A DNA stretch of 64,000 nucleotides from Halorhabdus tiamatea SARL4B (GTDB taxonomy: Archaea; Halobacteriota; Halobacteria; Halobacteriales; Haloarculaceae): the NCBI RefSeq assembly GCF_000470655.1, contig NC_021921.1, positions 2,743,566 through 2,807,565 on the forward strand, written 5' to 3'. A program made the position numbers and the translations under genes. The notes below the pieces were generated by a model. The model saw only the letters and a program-made list of their open reading frames with translations, was not told the DNA's origin and did not search any database. Below are positions 24,876 to 34,271 of the stretch, piece after piece; the first letter of the stretch is position 1, and each line of letters begins with the position of its first letter.

Positions 24876-26891
24876 CTACGAGCGTGGGGACTGGCCACCG
24901 TTTGTCTGGACTTGCTCGCGGATTTGATCGGGGACGGACGGGTCACGGAGCGTTGTCGTATCGCCGAGGTCCTCTTTGTTCGAGATGTTTTCGAGGACGC
25001 GACGCATGATCTTCCCCGAGCGGGTCTTCGGGAGAGCCGAGACAAACAGGACGCGATCGGGGCGGGCGAATGCGCCGATCTCGTCCTCGACGGACGCGAT
25101 GACCTGCTTTCGGACGTCGTCACTGCCCTCGACGCCGTCTCTGAGCACGACGTAGACGTCCGGGACGTGCCCCCGCTCTCGATCCTCGCGGGCGACGACG
25201 GCGGCCTCGGCGATCGCCTCGACCTCGGCGACGGCGCTTTCCAGTTCCATCGTTCCGAGGCGATGGCCGGAGACGTTCATGACGTCGTCGAGCCGGCCGA
25301 GGACGCGATAGTAGCCGTCCTGGCCGTGGACTGCGCCGTCGCCGGTCTTGTACACCCAGTCACGCCAGTCGTCGCTGTCGGTGTCCGAGAAGCGCCGCCA
25401 GTACTCGTCGATAAACCGGTCGTCGTCGCCATAGACCGTCTGGAGCATCCCCGGCCAGGGGCGCTCGATCACGAGGTTGCCGGCCCGGCCACTCGCCGCT
25501 TCGATCTCCGTGCCGTCGTCCTCGTAGAGTGCCGGTTCGATCCCGGGACACGGTCGGCCTGCACTGCCCGGTTTCATGTCCTCGAGGGCAGGGAGGTTGG
25601 TGATGAGGTGGCCGCCGGTCTCGGTCTGCCACCACGTGTCGACGATGACCGCATCCTCGTCGCCGACGTGGTCGTAGTACCACTGCCAGGCTTCGGGCTG
25701 GATCGGTTCGCCGACGGTCGTCAGGTGGCGAAAGTCGAAGTCATAGCCCGCGAGGTGCTCCTCGCCCCACTTCATGAACTGCCGAATCGCTGTCGGCGAG
25801 GTGTGGAAGATGTCGACATCGTAGCGTTCTGCGATCTCCCAGAGCCGCGAGCGGTCTGGATAGTCCGGTGTTCCCTCGTACATGACGCTCGTCGTGCCCA
25901 GGGCGAGCGGGCCGTAGACGATGTAGGAGTGGCCGGTGATCCAGCCGATGTCCGCCGCACACCAGTAGGTGTCCGTCGTCTTGATGTCGAGGACATACTT
26001 CGAGGTGCCCGCGGCGTACGCCAGGTAGCCGCCCGTGCGATGTTGACAGCCCTTGGGCTTGCCCGTCGTGCCCGAGGTATACATCAAAAAGAGGGGGTCC
26101 TCTGCGTCGCGGGCGACGGGTTCGACGTGGGCACCCTGCTTCTCGGCGAGCACGTCGTCGACGAGGACGTATGGATCGTCGCCGGTGAGTTCGACGCCCT
26201 CGTGAAGGTCGTCGTGACGCGACCACAGCAGTGCGGTCTCGACGGCCGTCTCCTCGGTGTCGATTGCTTCGTCGGCCTTCGCCTTGTGATCGAGCCACTC
26301 ACCGCGACGGTAGTACCCGTCGATCGACACGAGGACGTCGCTGTCCGCGTCGACGAGACGGTCGGCCAGGGCGTTCGCCGAGAAGCCCGCGAAGACGACC
26401 GAATGGACGGCACCGATCCGGGCACACGCGAGCATCGTGATGGGCAACGCCGGGACCATCGGGAGGTGCAGCGTGACCACGTCGTCCTCCTCGACGCCGA
26501 CCTCGCGCAGGACAGCCGCCATCTCGTTGACCTGCCGATAGAGATCCTGATACGTGATGGTCCGGGCCTCGCCACCCTCACCTTCCCAGATGAGGGCGGC
26601 CTGGTTCTTTCGCTCTTCGAGGTGTCGATCCACGCAGTTGACCGACGCGTTCAGTGAGCCGCCGACGAACCACTCGAAGAATGGCGGGTCGCTCCCGTCG
26701 AAAGTTTCGTCCCAGCGTTCGTCCCAGGTCAGCAGTTCGGCGTACTCACTGAACCCGTCCGGAAAGTCCTCGAAGCGCTCGTAGATGTCGGGATCGGTAC
26801 CGTTCGCCTGCCCGACGAACTTCGGGGGCGGTCGATAGTACTCCTGATCCGGTAACCGGGCTTCGAGCCCGATAGTATCATCTTCGTTCAT
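24876..26891 (-). CDS. acs: Acetyl-CoA synthetase (AMP-forming)
   Basis: About 671 residues from the ATG at 26891. Acs activates acetate with ATP and CoA to give acetyl-CoA. The ANL motifs are clear: YTSGTTGKPKG (ATP loop), VDTWWQTETGG, YKTGDGA, and the C-terminal lysine in PKTRSGKIMRR, the usual acetylation site. Length and domain order are canonical. It is followed, past a MITE-like repeat at 27000-27079, by an Lrp regulator and porBA on the same strand, so acetyl-CoA metabolism genes cluster here. Acetate specificity over propionate is not proven. Confidence 0.93.
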   Translation of the reverse strand: MNEDDTIGLEARLPDQEYYRPPPKFVGQANGTDPDIYERFEDFPDGFSEYAELLTWDERWDETFDGSDPPFFEWFVGGSLNASVNCVDRHLEERKNQAALIWEGEGGEARTITYQDLYRQVNEMAAVLREVGVEEDDVVTLHLPMVPALPITMLACARIGAVHSVVFAGFSANALADRLVDADSDVLVSIDGYYRRGEWLDHKAKADEAIDTEETAVETALLWSRHDDLHEGVELTGDDPYVLVDDVLAEKQGAHVEPVARDAEDPLFLMYTSGTTGKPKGCQHRTGGYLAYAAGTSKYVLDIKTTDTYWCAADIGWITGHSYIVYGPLALGTTSVMYEGTPDYPDRSRLWEIAERYDVDIFHTSPTAIRQFMKWGEEHLAGYDFDFRHLTTVGEPIQPEAWQWYYDHVGDEDAVIVDTWWQTETGGHLITNLPALEDMKPGSAGRPCPGIEPALYEDDGTEIEAASGRAGNLVIERPWPGMLQTVYGDDDRFIDEYWRRFSDTDSDDWRDWVYKTGDGAVHGQDGYYRVLGRLDDVMNVSGHRLGTMELESAVAEVEAIAEAAVVAREDRERGHVPDVYVVLRDGVEGSDDVRKQVIASVEDEIGAFARPDRVLFVSALPKTRSGKIMRRVLENISNKEDLGDTTTLRDPSVPDQIREQVQTNGGQSPRS

Positions 26892-26999
26892 GTTAGACCC
26901 ACGCACGTCTCGTGTACGCTGGCCAACGTGAACGTGCGCAAAGAGGCGACATTCCCCCCTATCGAGGGAAAAGACGGAGCATCAACGGCCTGCTGACTG

Positions 27000-27079
27000 A
27001 TACTGTCGGGGCTACCTTTGTGAAGATGTTCGGCCCACCGTGGAGCCGATAGTGCTCACAGGCGTCTAGCCGACAGTAT
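27000..27079. mobile_element. MITE-like inverted-repeat element, copy A
   Basis: The ends ATACTGTCGG (27000) and CCGACAGTAT (27070-27079) are perfect inverted repeats, extended by GCTA/TAGC. Size and ends match the elements at 48134-48213 and 54510-54589. It lies between acs and the lrp stop. Confidence 0.65.
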
Positions 27080-27098
27080 GCATTGCGGGATATGGATT

Positions 27099-27527
27099 CT
27101 ACTTCAAGCGTTCTTGCAAAAACGATGGGTGGACGGCGGCGACGCCCTCGAGCGACCTGATCTCGTCGTTGATGACGTCCCCGAGTGCGTCACCGTCCGG
27201 CGCGCGCATCTCGGCCATCAGCGTATGGTCGCCGCTGGAGGTGTACAACGCTTCGATCGCGTCGACGTCCTTCAGTGCACGCGAGATGTCGACGTACGCC
27301 TCGCTCTCGACGTCGACGCCGACGATCGCGATGGTTTCACCGGGGAGCTTCTTCGGATCGACGTCGGCAGAGTACCCCACGATGACGCCGTCGTCTTCGA
27401 GTCGCTGGATATATTTCCGGACAGTCGGTTTCGATACACCTACCTGGTCGGCGATCTCGGCGTAGGAGGCCTGGGCGTCCGCCTCTAACACCTCGAGTAT
27501 TCGTTTTTCCGTCGCTTCGGCGCTCAT
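27099..27527 (-). CDS. Lrp/AsnC-family transcription regulator
   Basis: 142 residues. An N-terminal winged helix-turn-helix (YAEIADQVGVSKPTVRKYIQ, about residues 22-41) is followed by a RAM (AsnC) ligand-binding domain (about 65-140). It lies 99 bases upstream of porB's stop on the same strand, between porBA and acs, and could control either. Lrp-type regulators beside 2-oxoacid oxidoreductases are common in haloarchaea. The effector, probably an amino acid, is not predictable. Confidence 0.9.
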   Translation of the reverse strand: MSAEATEKRILEVLEADAQASYAEIADQVGVSKPTVRKYIQRLEDDGVIVGYSADVDPKKLPGETIAIVGVDVESEAYVDISRALKDVDAIEALYTSSGDHTLMAEMRAPDGDALGDVINDEIRSLEGVAAVHPSFLQERLK

Positions 27528-27626
27528 GAACGTTCTTTTCCGTTACGTCGAAAAATATCTTCCGAACGTGAAAGTAATATCCGGCTTCGGGCGAGCGGGA
27601 CGGCCGATCGGCGTGACGTGGGACGT

Positions 27627-28562
27627 TTACGTGTGACGTTCGAGGAGGTCGTAGCTGCGCTTCCACTCGGCGTCGTCGTCGAAGTACTTCCCGGCCAGCG
27701 GATCCTCGGGCATCTCGTCGGTCGCCTGCTTCTCTTCGGTGTAGGACGGGCGGTCCTCCTCGACGTAGAACCGGCCTGTGAGGATCTCGCCCTCGTAGAG
27801 CTTGTCCTCGACCTCGTGCATCATCTCGCCGGCTTCCCGGCGATCGGTGACGTCGAAGTCGTAGTCCTCGGACTCCTGGACGTCAGTGTAGGGGACGTAC
27901 TGCTTTGCGTCCTTGTTCCAGGTCGGACACTGCGTGAGGAAGTCGACGTGGGCGAACCCGTCGTGTTCGATTGCTTCCACGAGAATCTCCTTGGCCTGGT
28001 TGGGGTTGACCGCGGCCGTCCGGGCGATGTAGGACGCCCCGGATGTCAACGCCAGGCTCAGCGGCCGGATCGGGGACTTGGCGCTGCCGTGGGGCTGGGT
28101 CTTGGACTTGTGGCCCTTGGGGCTGGTCGGGGACGTCTGGCCCTTCGTCAGCCCGAAGATCTCGTTGTTGAACACGATGTAGGTCATGTCGTGGTTCTCC
28201 CGGGCCGTGTGCATGAAGTGGTTGCCACCGATGCCGTAGCCGTCGCCGTCGCCGCCGGCCGCGATCACTTCGAGGTCGGGGTTGGCGAGTTTGGCGGCCC
28301 GGGCGATCGGGAGCGATCGACCGTGAATCGAGTGGAATCCGTAGGAGTCGAAATACGAATTGAGCTTGCTCGAACACCCGATCCCGGTGACCGTCAGCAC
28401 TTCCTCGGGCGTGCGGCCGACTTCCGGCATCGCCTGCTTGAGCGCCTTGAGGACGCTGAAGTCACCACAGCCCGGACACCAGGTGGCCTGCGGTTCGATG
28501 CCGGGGGTATACTCCTCGCTGTCTATCTCGCGATCCTCGCCGATTGCGCTGAATGCACTCAT
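27627..28562 (-). CDS. porB: Pyruvate (2-oxoacid):ferredoxin oxidoreductase, beta subunit
   Basis: 311 residues. The beta subunit binds thiamine diphosphate and a [4Fe-4S] cluster and decarboxylates pyruvate to acetyl-CoA with ferredoxin as acceptor. CPGCG (C29, C32), C63 and a later Cys are cluster ligands. GGDGDGYGIGGNHF with NN at 132-133 is the TPP-Mg motif. The length matches the Halobacterium pyruvate enzyme (beta about 312), which favours pyruvate over 2-oxoglutarate; databases often label such genes korB. Two bases separate it from porA. Confidence 0.9.
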   Translation of the reverse strand: MSAFSAIGEDREIDSEEYTPGIEPQATWCPGCGDFSVLKALKQAMPEVGRTPEEVLTVTGIGCSSKLNSYFDSYGFHSIHGRSLPIARAAKLANPDLEVIAAGGDGDGYGIGGNHFMHTARENHDMTYIVFNNEIFGLTKGQTSPTSPKGHKSKTQPHGSAKSPIRPLSLALTSGASYIARTAAVNPNQAKEILVEAIEHDGFAHVDFLTQCPTWNKDAKQYVPYTDVQESEDYDFDVTDRREAGEMMHEVEDKLYEGEILTGRFYVEEDRPSYTEEKQATDEMPEDPLAGKYFDDDAEWKRSYDLLERHT

Positions 28563-28564
28563 GG

Positions 28565-30460
28565 TTAGTCACCTGCCGCTGGGACGAAGGTAGTCGAATT
28601 GCCGGGGATGTCGGGCTCGTTCTCGACGATGGCCTCGAAGCCCTCGACGATCTCGGCCGGCTCGAAGGGGTTGCCGTTGTACTTCAGGAGACTCGAGAGT
28701 TTGTCGCCAAAGCGTCCGAGTTCCTTCTGGGTCAGCCCCTTGAACTGCCCGCTGGCGTTCATCTCGACGACGATCGCCTCCTCGACACTCTCTAAGAATT
28801 CGGTCATCTCGGCCTCGGGGTAGGGCATGAGATCGCTGACGCCGATGGCCTTCACCGAGTGGCCCTCGTCGTTGAGTCGATCGACGGCCTCGAAGACCGT
28901 GCCCTGCTGGCTACCCCACGTGACGATGCCGTACTCGGCGTCCTCGGGCCCACGATACGCCTGGTTGGTCTCGCCCGCGTCGAGATCCTCGCGGATGGTA
29001 TCGAGTTTGCCGATCCGACGCGACATGTGGGCGACCCGGTTGTCCGGGTCCTCGTCGATGTGGCCGTAGTCGTTGGTCTCGTTACCCGACGTGAGGTGGC
29101 GACCGCCCTTCTGGCCGGGGACGGTCCGCGGACTGACGCCGTCCTCGGCGTTCGGGTCGAAGCGCTGGAACGCGCCCGCCTCGTGGTGGGCTGCTTCCTT
29201 GATCTCCGCCTCGGAGAGGACTTTGCCGAGGTCCGCGTCGGGTTCCCGGTCGAAGAACTCGACCGGCACCGAGCGGAGTTCGCCCTCGATCTTCTGGTCG
29301 TAGACGACGATCGCCGGGATCTGGTAGTCGTAGGCGATCTCGAAGGCTGTCCGGGTTTGCTCGTAGGCTTCCTTGACGCCTGCCGGCGCGAAGACGACGC
29401 GGGCGGAGTCGCCCTGGCTCGTATATAGAACGTGTTCGAGGTCGCCCTGCTCGGGCTTGGTGGGCATCCCCGTGGAGGGACCGGCCCGCATCGCCTCGAC
29501 CAGCACGATCGGCGTCTCGGTCATCTCAGCGAGGCCGAGTGGCTCGGACATCAGGGCGAATCCGCCGCCAGAGGAGCCGGACATCGCCTTGACGCCGGCG
29601 TGACTCGCGCCCAGCGCCATCGCCGCGGCGGCGATCTCGTCTTCGACCTGCTCGGCGACGCCGCCGAACTCGCTCATGTGCTGAGACATGATCGTGAACA
29701 CTTCTGTCCACGGCGTCATCGGATAGCCGGAGATGAACCGACAGCCCTCGTCGAACGCGCCGTAGGCGATCGACTGCGAGCCGTTCATCAGGGCCATCTC
29801 GGTCTCGTTGTCGCCGGTGGGAACTTCGAGATCGTGGGTGAACTCGAAGTCCTGGGCCTGCTCGTAGGCGTCGGCGAGGACGTTCAGGTTGTCTTCCTGA
29901 ATGTCACCGGACATGTTCTGGGTGATGAGCTCCTCGAAATAGGAGACGTCCATCCCCAGCAGCGCGGCGGTAATCCCGACGCCGGCCGTGTTCCGCATGA
30001 CGTCACGGCCGTGTTCGCGTGCGATCTCCCGGAGATTGACCGGGTAGACGTGCCAGTCGTTCTCCGCGGCACGCTCTTCGAGGTTCAACTCGGCGACTTC
30101 GTCCTCGTCGAACAGGCCGGTATCGTAGACGATGACACCACCCTCCCGAAGTTCGTCGAGGTTCTCGGCGAGGGGTTTGCGTTCCTCGTTGCCGTAGTAG
30201 GCGTCTTCCGCGGGGTTCCGGGCGAAACTGTCACCGAGCGACAACAGGAAGTTATACCCGTCTCCACGGGAGGTTACCTCCTCGTCTTTGGCCCGTACTT
30301 CGACGTACGTGTGGCCACCGCGAATCCGCGACGGGTAGTGTCGGTGCGTGAAAATGTTGAGCCCAGCCCGCATCAGGGCTTTGGCGAAATTCTGGCTCGT
30401 CGAGGCGATCCCGTCGCCGGAACCACCCGCGATTCGCCAGATGAGTTCGTTGTCTGTCAT
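28565..30460 (-). CDS. porA: Pyruvate (2-oxoacid):ferredoxin oxidoreductase, gamma-alpha fused subunit
   Basis: 631 residues. The gamma domain (about residues 1-190, GGSGDGIASTSQNFA and PSRIRGGHTYVEV) is fused to the alpha pyrimidine-binding domain (from about 210, with MSGSSGGGFALMSE). This two-subunit layout is the haloarchaeal form. Together with PorB it is expected to feed acetyl-CoA to the citric acid cycle, consistent with acs nearby and the sdh operon. It is first in the porA-porB unit. An AT-rich patch near 30493-30500 is a possible promoter. Confidence 0.9.
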   Translation of the reverse strand: MTDNELIWRIAGGSGDGIASTSQNFAKALMRAGLNIFTHRHYPSRIRGGHTYVEVRAKDEEVTSRGDGYNFLLSLGDSFARNPAEDAYYGNEERKPLAENLDELREGGVIVYDTGLFDEDEVAELNLEERAAENDWHVYPVNLREIAREHGRDVMRNTAGVGITAALLGMDVSYFEELITQNMSGDIQEDNLNVLADAYEQAQDFEFTHDLEVPTGDNETEMALMNGSQSIAYGAFDEGCRFISGYPMTPWTEVFTIMSQHMSEFGGVAEQVEDEIAAAAMALGASHAGVKAMSGSSGGGFALMSEPLGLAEMTETPIVLVEAMRAGPSTGMPTKPEQGDLEHVLYTSQGDSARVVFAPAGVKEAYEQTRTAFEIAYDYQIPAIVVYDQKIEGELRSVPVEFFDREPDADLGKVLSEAEIKEAAHHEAGAFQRFDPNAEDGVSPRTVPGQKGGRHLTSGNETNDYGHIDEDPDNRVAHMSRRIGKLDTIREDLDAGETNQAYRGPEDAEYGIVTWGSQQGTVFEAVDRLNDEGHSVKAIGVSDLMPYPEAEMTEFLESVEEAIVVEMNASGQFKGLTQKELGRFGDKLSSLLKYNGNPFEPAEIVEGFEAIVENEPDIPGNSTTFVPAAGD

Positions 30461-30749
30461 TGGTAAATCATCGGCCCCAGTAGGCGCCGTGTCTTAATCA
30501 GGGGTGGGTCGAACAAAAGGGTTTCTGTTGTGTCAATTACCGAATAATTATGATAGTTCCCACGAGCGAGACAGGGGTCCCCCTGAGAGTAGCCGCGTCA
30601 CTCGATTTCGCCTGGGTATTGTCGTCATTGCTCGACGCGCCGATCCGCCGTGATTCGTGCCAACGGCACCCAGATCTGACACGTGTGGGAGAGTTCGCTG
30701 GCGCTGACCTGGCGGATGTTTCTCTCGATCTGACGGCTGATTCTCCCGG

Positions 30750-31820
30750 TCACTGTCCGGGCGCGTTCGCTTCTGGAATCCGCCCCATACGAACGTTCGC
30801 GACGGCGACTGCCTCGTCCCGGACTGCGGCCGCCTTCGCGGCGAGAATCACGTCGACAGCCCGGCGCGCTTCCCGGCCAGGGACGGCGGGGTCTCGGCCC
30901 TCGCGAAGCGCCTCGACGAAGTCCTCGACGGCCAGCGCGTGGCCTTCGCCCCACGCCAGGGTCGCGACGTCGACGTCGACGGTAGTCGTCTCGGCCCCGT
31001 AGTTGGTTTCCTCGCCAGTGCCGACCTCGAAGGCGGCGATATCGCCGCCGGCGAGCGTGATCGACCCGTCGGTGCCGTTGATCTCGATACGGTCGTCGCC
31101 ACCTTTCGTCGCCGTGGTCGCCGAGACTGTCCCGAGCGCACCGTTCGCAAATCGCAGGGAGAGTGCCGCGGTTGTCTCACACCCGTCCGCGAGATCGCGG
31201 TCGTGGGTGGTGGTCACCGCTCGTACCGACTCGACGCCGCCCACGAGCCACTGTAGTCGGTCGATCGTGTGGATCGCCTGGCTCAGGAGAACACCGCCGT
31301 CGAATTCGCGCGTCCCTTTCCAGTCGGCCCCGTCGTAGTAGGCCTGTGGTCGGAACCACTTGACCTGGGCGTCGCCGAGTACCGGCCCGCCGAGGTCGCC
31401 GGCCTCGATCGCCGCCTTCGCCCGCCGGGTCGCGGGCTGAAAGCGCTGCTGGAAGACGCCCGCCAGCGTCACGCCGGCGTCCTCGCAGGCGGCGATCATC
31501 CGATCCATTCGGTCGGCGTAGACGTCGAGTGGTTTCTCACAGAGGACGGCCGCACCTGCCTTCGCTGCCTCGATCACGACTTCGGCGTGGGTCCCGCTCG
31601 GTGTGCAAACGCTGACGGCGTCGAGATCGCTGCCCTCGATCATCTCGCCAACGTCGTCGTATGCCCCATCGAGGTCGTATGCGTCGGCGAACTCCCGTGC
31701 CCCGTCGAGCGATCGGCTCGTACACGCGACGAGCGTCGCTCCGTCGGCCGATTCGACGGCCTCGGCGTGTATCTCCCCGATCGCGCCACAGCCGACGATG
31801 CCGTACCGAATGTCGTCCAT
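30750..31820 (-). CDS. Gfo/Idh/MocA-family oxidoreductase
   Basis: 356 residues. The N-terminal Rossmann domain begins YGIVGCGAIGEIHAEA and contains the family EKPLDV motif (about residues 95-100). The C-terminal alpha/beta domain follows. Members oxidise or reduce sugars, inositol or related ligands with NAD(P). The specificity is not predictable, and no sugar-pathway neighbour is present to help. About 290 bases without a recognised gene separate it from porA. Confidence 0.9.
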   Translation of the reverse strand: MDDIRYGIVGCGAIGEIHAEAVESADGATLVACTSRSLDGAREFADAYDLDGAYDDVGEMIEGSDLDAVSVCTPSGTHAEVVIEAAKAGAAVLCEKPLDVYADRMDRMIAACEDAGVTLAGVFQQRFQPATRRAKAAIEAGDLGGPVLGDAQVKWFRPQAYYDGADWKGTREFDGGVLLSQAIHTIDRLQWLVGGVESVRAVTTTHDRDLADGCETTAALSLRFANGALGTVSATTATKGGDDRIEINGTDGSITLAGGDIAAFEVGTGEETNYGAETTTVDVDVATLAWGEGHALAVEDFVEALREGRDPAVPGREARRAVDVILAAKAAAVRDEAVAVANVRMGRIPEANAPGQ

Positions 31821-31945
31821 CGGCTCATCGAGCGTGTCACATCCTCAAGAGTGTTCCGGGACCGGGGAGTCGAGAACGCGTCGCTACGCCCGCGACGATT
31901 GTCGGCGTCGTCATCGTTATCCAGGCGACAGCCAAACCCTGGGCT

Positions 31946-32977
31946 ATGGATTTCGTCCGTCTCGGCAGTGGGGCGTCGGTGAGTGCGACCGGTGCCGTCG
32001 TCTTCGCGATCGCGCTGTCGGCCGTCTGGAACGGCTATGCCTCACTCTATGACCTGGCGCTGGCCGGCCTCGGCATCGTCGTCGGCCTCACGCTCGTGGC
32101 CGCAGGCGCGGCGCTGGTCGTGCTCGACGCCCTCCGGACCAATCACGTTCTCCGCGTGGCCGGCTGGAACGCGCTCGGTGTCCTCGTTCTCGGGATTGTC
32201 CTCGCTCTGGTCGCCGCGAGCCCGTCGGTTTCGCTGCCACCAGCCGTCGTCGCCGACGTGCTCGGCGTCAGTGCCGTCGCACACGTCCTCATCGGCGTCA
32301 ACGACGTCCGCCGGATCAGGGTCGGCGAACTGGCACGCGAACGTCAAAAACTCGCCGTCCTCAACCGGATCGTCCGTCACAACCTCCGCAACGACGCCCA
32401 GGTACTGCTGGGAAACGCCGAGGGACTCACTGCCGAACTCGCGGACGACCGCCTGGCCAAGATGGCCGAGACGATCGCGGCGAAAGCGACCGGACTGGCG
32501 TCGATGAACGAGAAACTCGGCGTTTTCCAGGCTGCGATCGACCACGATCCTGACGCCGAACGCGGAGTCGACGTCCGCGAGATTGTCTCCTCGGTTCGCG
32601 AGAATCTCCTCGCTGACTATCCCGACGCCGACGTCGAACTAGCTGTGCCCGACTCACTGGCCGTTCGCGCGGACGACAAACTCGCCGCCGCGCTCGAAGA
32701 GGCAATCGAGAACGCGATCGTCCACACTGGCGGGCCGGTGACGGTCTCGGCCGCCCGAAGTGACGGCCACGTCGAGATCAGCGTCACTGACGAGGGCCCC
32801 GGAATCCCCGAGCACGAACGCGTCTCGATCACTGGTGACACCGAGATTACTCAACTCGAACACGGAACGGGTGTCGGCCTGTGGGTCATTCGCTCGGTCG
32901 TCGACGCTTACGACGGCACTGTCTCGATCGACACGACCGACGGCACGACGGTGACGATCCACTTGCCGGCAGCCTGA
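31946..32977 (+). CDS. Membrane sensor histidine kinase
   Basis: 343 residues from the ATG at 31946; the longer upstream frame lacks protein-like composition. Four membrane helices (about 12-32, 38-60, 72-92, 98-118) form the input region with almost no extracellular domain. The phosphoacceptor H145 lies in RIVRHNLRND, a haloarchaeal H-box, and the ATPase domain has EEAIENAIVHT (N box), VTDEGPGIP and HGTGVGLWVI. No response regulator is adjacent, so it is an orphan kinase. The signal is unknown. Confidence 0.9.
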   Translation: MDFVRLGSGASVSATGAVVFAIALSAVWNGYASLYDLALAGLGIVVGLTLVAAGAALVVLDALRTNHVLRVAGWNALGVLVLGIVLALVAASPSVSLPPAVVADVLGVSAVAHVLIGVNDVRRIRVGELARERQKLAVLNRIVRHNLRNDAQVLLGNAEGLTAELADDRLAKMAETIAAKATGLASMNEKLGVFQAAIDHDPDAERGVDVREIVSSVRENLLADYPDADVELAVPDSLAVRADDKLAAALEEAIENAIVHTGGPVTVSAARSDGHVEISVTDEGPGIPEHERVSITGDTEITQLEHGTGVGLWVIRSVVDAYDGTVSIDTTDGTTVTIHLPAA

Positions 32978-33055
32978 TTGAATCGGCCTTCCTGGGCGGC
33001 ATTTCTCGCCAGGAACGCACTCTGCGGTCACCGACACACCCCTCGGATTACCATA

Positions 33056-33065
33056 CTTATTAATA
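33056..33065 (+). promoter_or_regulatory. TATA-like promoter of the Usp-like gene
   Basis: CTTATTAATA, followed by a second AT-rich run, lies about 53 bases before the ATG at 33114, leaving a short leader with a GGAG just before the start. Confidence 0.45.
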
Positions 33066-33113
33066 GAAAGATATATCGGTGTGGGCGACCAATTGGAAGG
33101 TAGTGAGCGGAGC

Positions 33114-33527
33114 ATGGCAACACAAATATTGGTCCCGACGGACGGAAGCGGCCGGTCAACCGAGCGGATCCAACACGCGTTCGATCTCGCGGCTGATCGA
33201 GAGGCGATGGTCCACGTGCTGTACGTCGTCGACACCCAGCGGTACGGCGAGCCGGCACTGAGTAGCGCCGAGGTGTTGATCGACTGTCTCGAGGACGACG
33301 GTCGCGAGCACTTGCGCTCGCTCGTCGAAAGTGGGGACCGTCGCGGCGTGACCGTCGAGGAACACTGTCGGCATGGTCGTCCAGCCGACGAGATCGCCGC
33401 GGCGGCCGAGGAACTGGCCGTGGACCTGATCGTCCCCTGTCTGTCCGACGTGACACCCGCACAGCTCCGTCACCAGGGTGTCGACTCGAATCGGATCGCC
33501 GATCCACGCTCGCCGATGACAGCCTGA
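33114..33527 (+). CDS. Universal stress protein-like, lacking the nucleotide-binding tail
   Basis: About 137 residues. The N-terminal ATQILVPTDGSGRST and the following helix and strand are typical of UspA, as is GRPADEIAAAAEELAVDLIV. After that point the family normally continues into a Gly-rich ATP-binding loop and a final strand. Here the sequence instead reads PCLSDVTPAQLRHQGVDSN and stops. It is either a non-ATP-binding variant or a degenerate copy; no simple frameshift restoring the tail was found by eye. A preceding GGAG supports the ATG at 33114. Confidence 0.75.
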   Translation: MATQILVPTDGSGRSTERIQHAFDLAADREAMVHVLYVVDTQRYGEPALSSAEVLIDCLEDDGREHLRSLVESGDRRGVTVEEHCRHGRPADEIAAAAEELAVDLIVPCLSDVTPAQLRHQGVDSNRIADPRSPMTA

Positions 33528-33564
33528 GTCGATTCGATCCGGACACTCCGTCGAGCTGCCGATT

Positions 33565-34167
33565 CTACACTTCGATTTCCTGCATCAGTTCGACGAGTTC
33601 TTCGAGTTCCGGGAAGGTGTAGACCTTCACGTCGATGTCTGAATCGAGTGCCTGGACCCGTGAGTCGAACATGAGTGCCATTTCGGAATCCCGTTCGCCG
33701 ACGAGTTCGTCGACCATGCCGCTGCCTGGCCCGTAGGTGAACGTCGGCGTCGAGATGTCGATGGTCGTCTCGAGGACGTTGGCCCACCCGTCGATGAACC
33801 CCGAGGTCATGATGTTGCCGATCTCCTGGATCGCCGACCGCTCCATGTCCGTGAACCCGTCCTGGTCGGGCTCTCCCCCACCCATATCGCCCATCATGCC
33901 CTGAGCGAGATCCTTGGCGCTGTCGGCGTTCAGCAGAAAGAGAATGTGGCCGTGGGGTGGCTCTTCGAGTTCGATGCTGATCCCGATCTGTTTCTCGTCG
34001 CCGATGTGGGTCTTGATGTCGGGGACGTCGATGAAGTTGATCTTGGTGATCTCCATCTCGGTCTCCATCCCGGTCATCGTACTGAGGTGCTCGGCGACCG
34101 TGTTGCCCCCCTCCTTGGCCATCTTGTTGAACAACGCGAGCTTCCGGATGTCGATCATCAGACTCAT
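33565..34167 (-). CDS. CheC-family chemotaxis phosphatase
   Basis: 200 residues. CheC-type proteins dephosphorylate CheY-P. The two pseudo-symmetric phosphatase signatures appear as E19-x-x-N22 (in AKEGGN) and E115-x-x-N118 (in IQEIGN), each on a helix, so both sites look intact. The acidic Gly/Met-rich loop MGDMGGGEPDQDG separates the halves. No che operon is in this window, so it acts with distant chemotaxis genes. Its proximity to the pilus island may be coincidental. Confidence 0.88.
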   Translation of the reverse strand: MSLMIDIRKLALFNKMAKEGGNTVAEHLSTMTGMETEMEITKINFIDVPDIKTHIGDEKQIGISIELEEPPHGHILFLLNADSAKDLAQGMMGDMGGGEPDQDGFTDMERSAIQEIGNIMTSGFIDGWANVLETTIDISTPTFTYGPGSGMVDELVGERDSEMALMFDSRVQALDSDIDVKVYTFPELEELVELMQEIEV

Positions 34168-34271
34168 GGGTACATTGAACGTTATTCCCCCTTTCCCGCC
34201 CTCCCATATAAGTCATTGACCTGCAGTTTTCAACGCCGAGAATCGGCCCGCGGCCGGAACGCGGGTGCCGA

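Noticed and set aside
27627-30460. 2-oxoglutarate:ferredoxin oxidoreductase (korAB)
   Set aside because: Subunit lengths (631 and 311) match the haloarchaeal pyruvate enzyme better, though substrate is not proven.
31661-31945. N-terminal extension of the histidine kinase
   Set aside because: Arg-rich and overlaps the opposite-strand oxidoreductase; the ATG at 31946 begins the first membrane helix.
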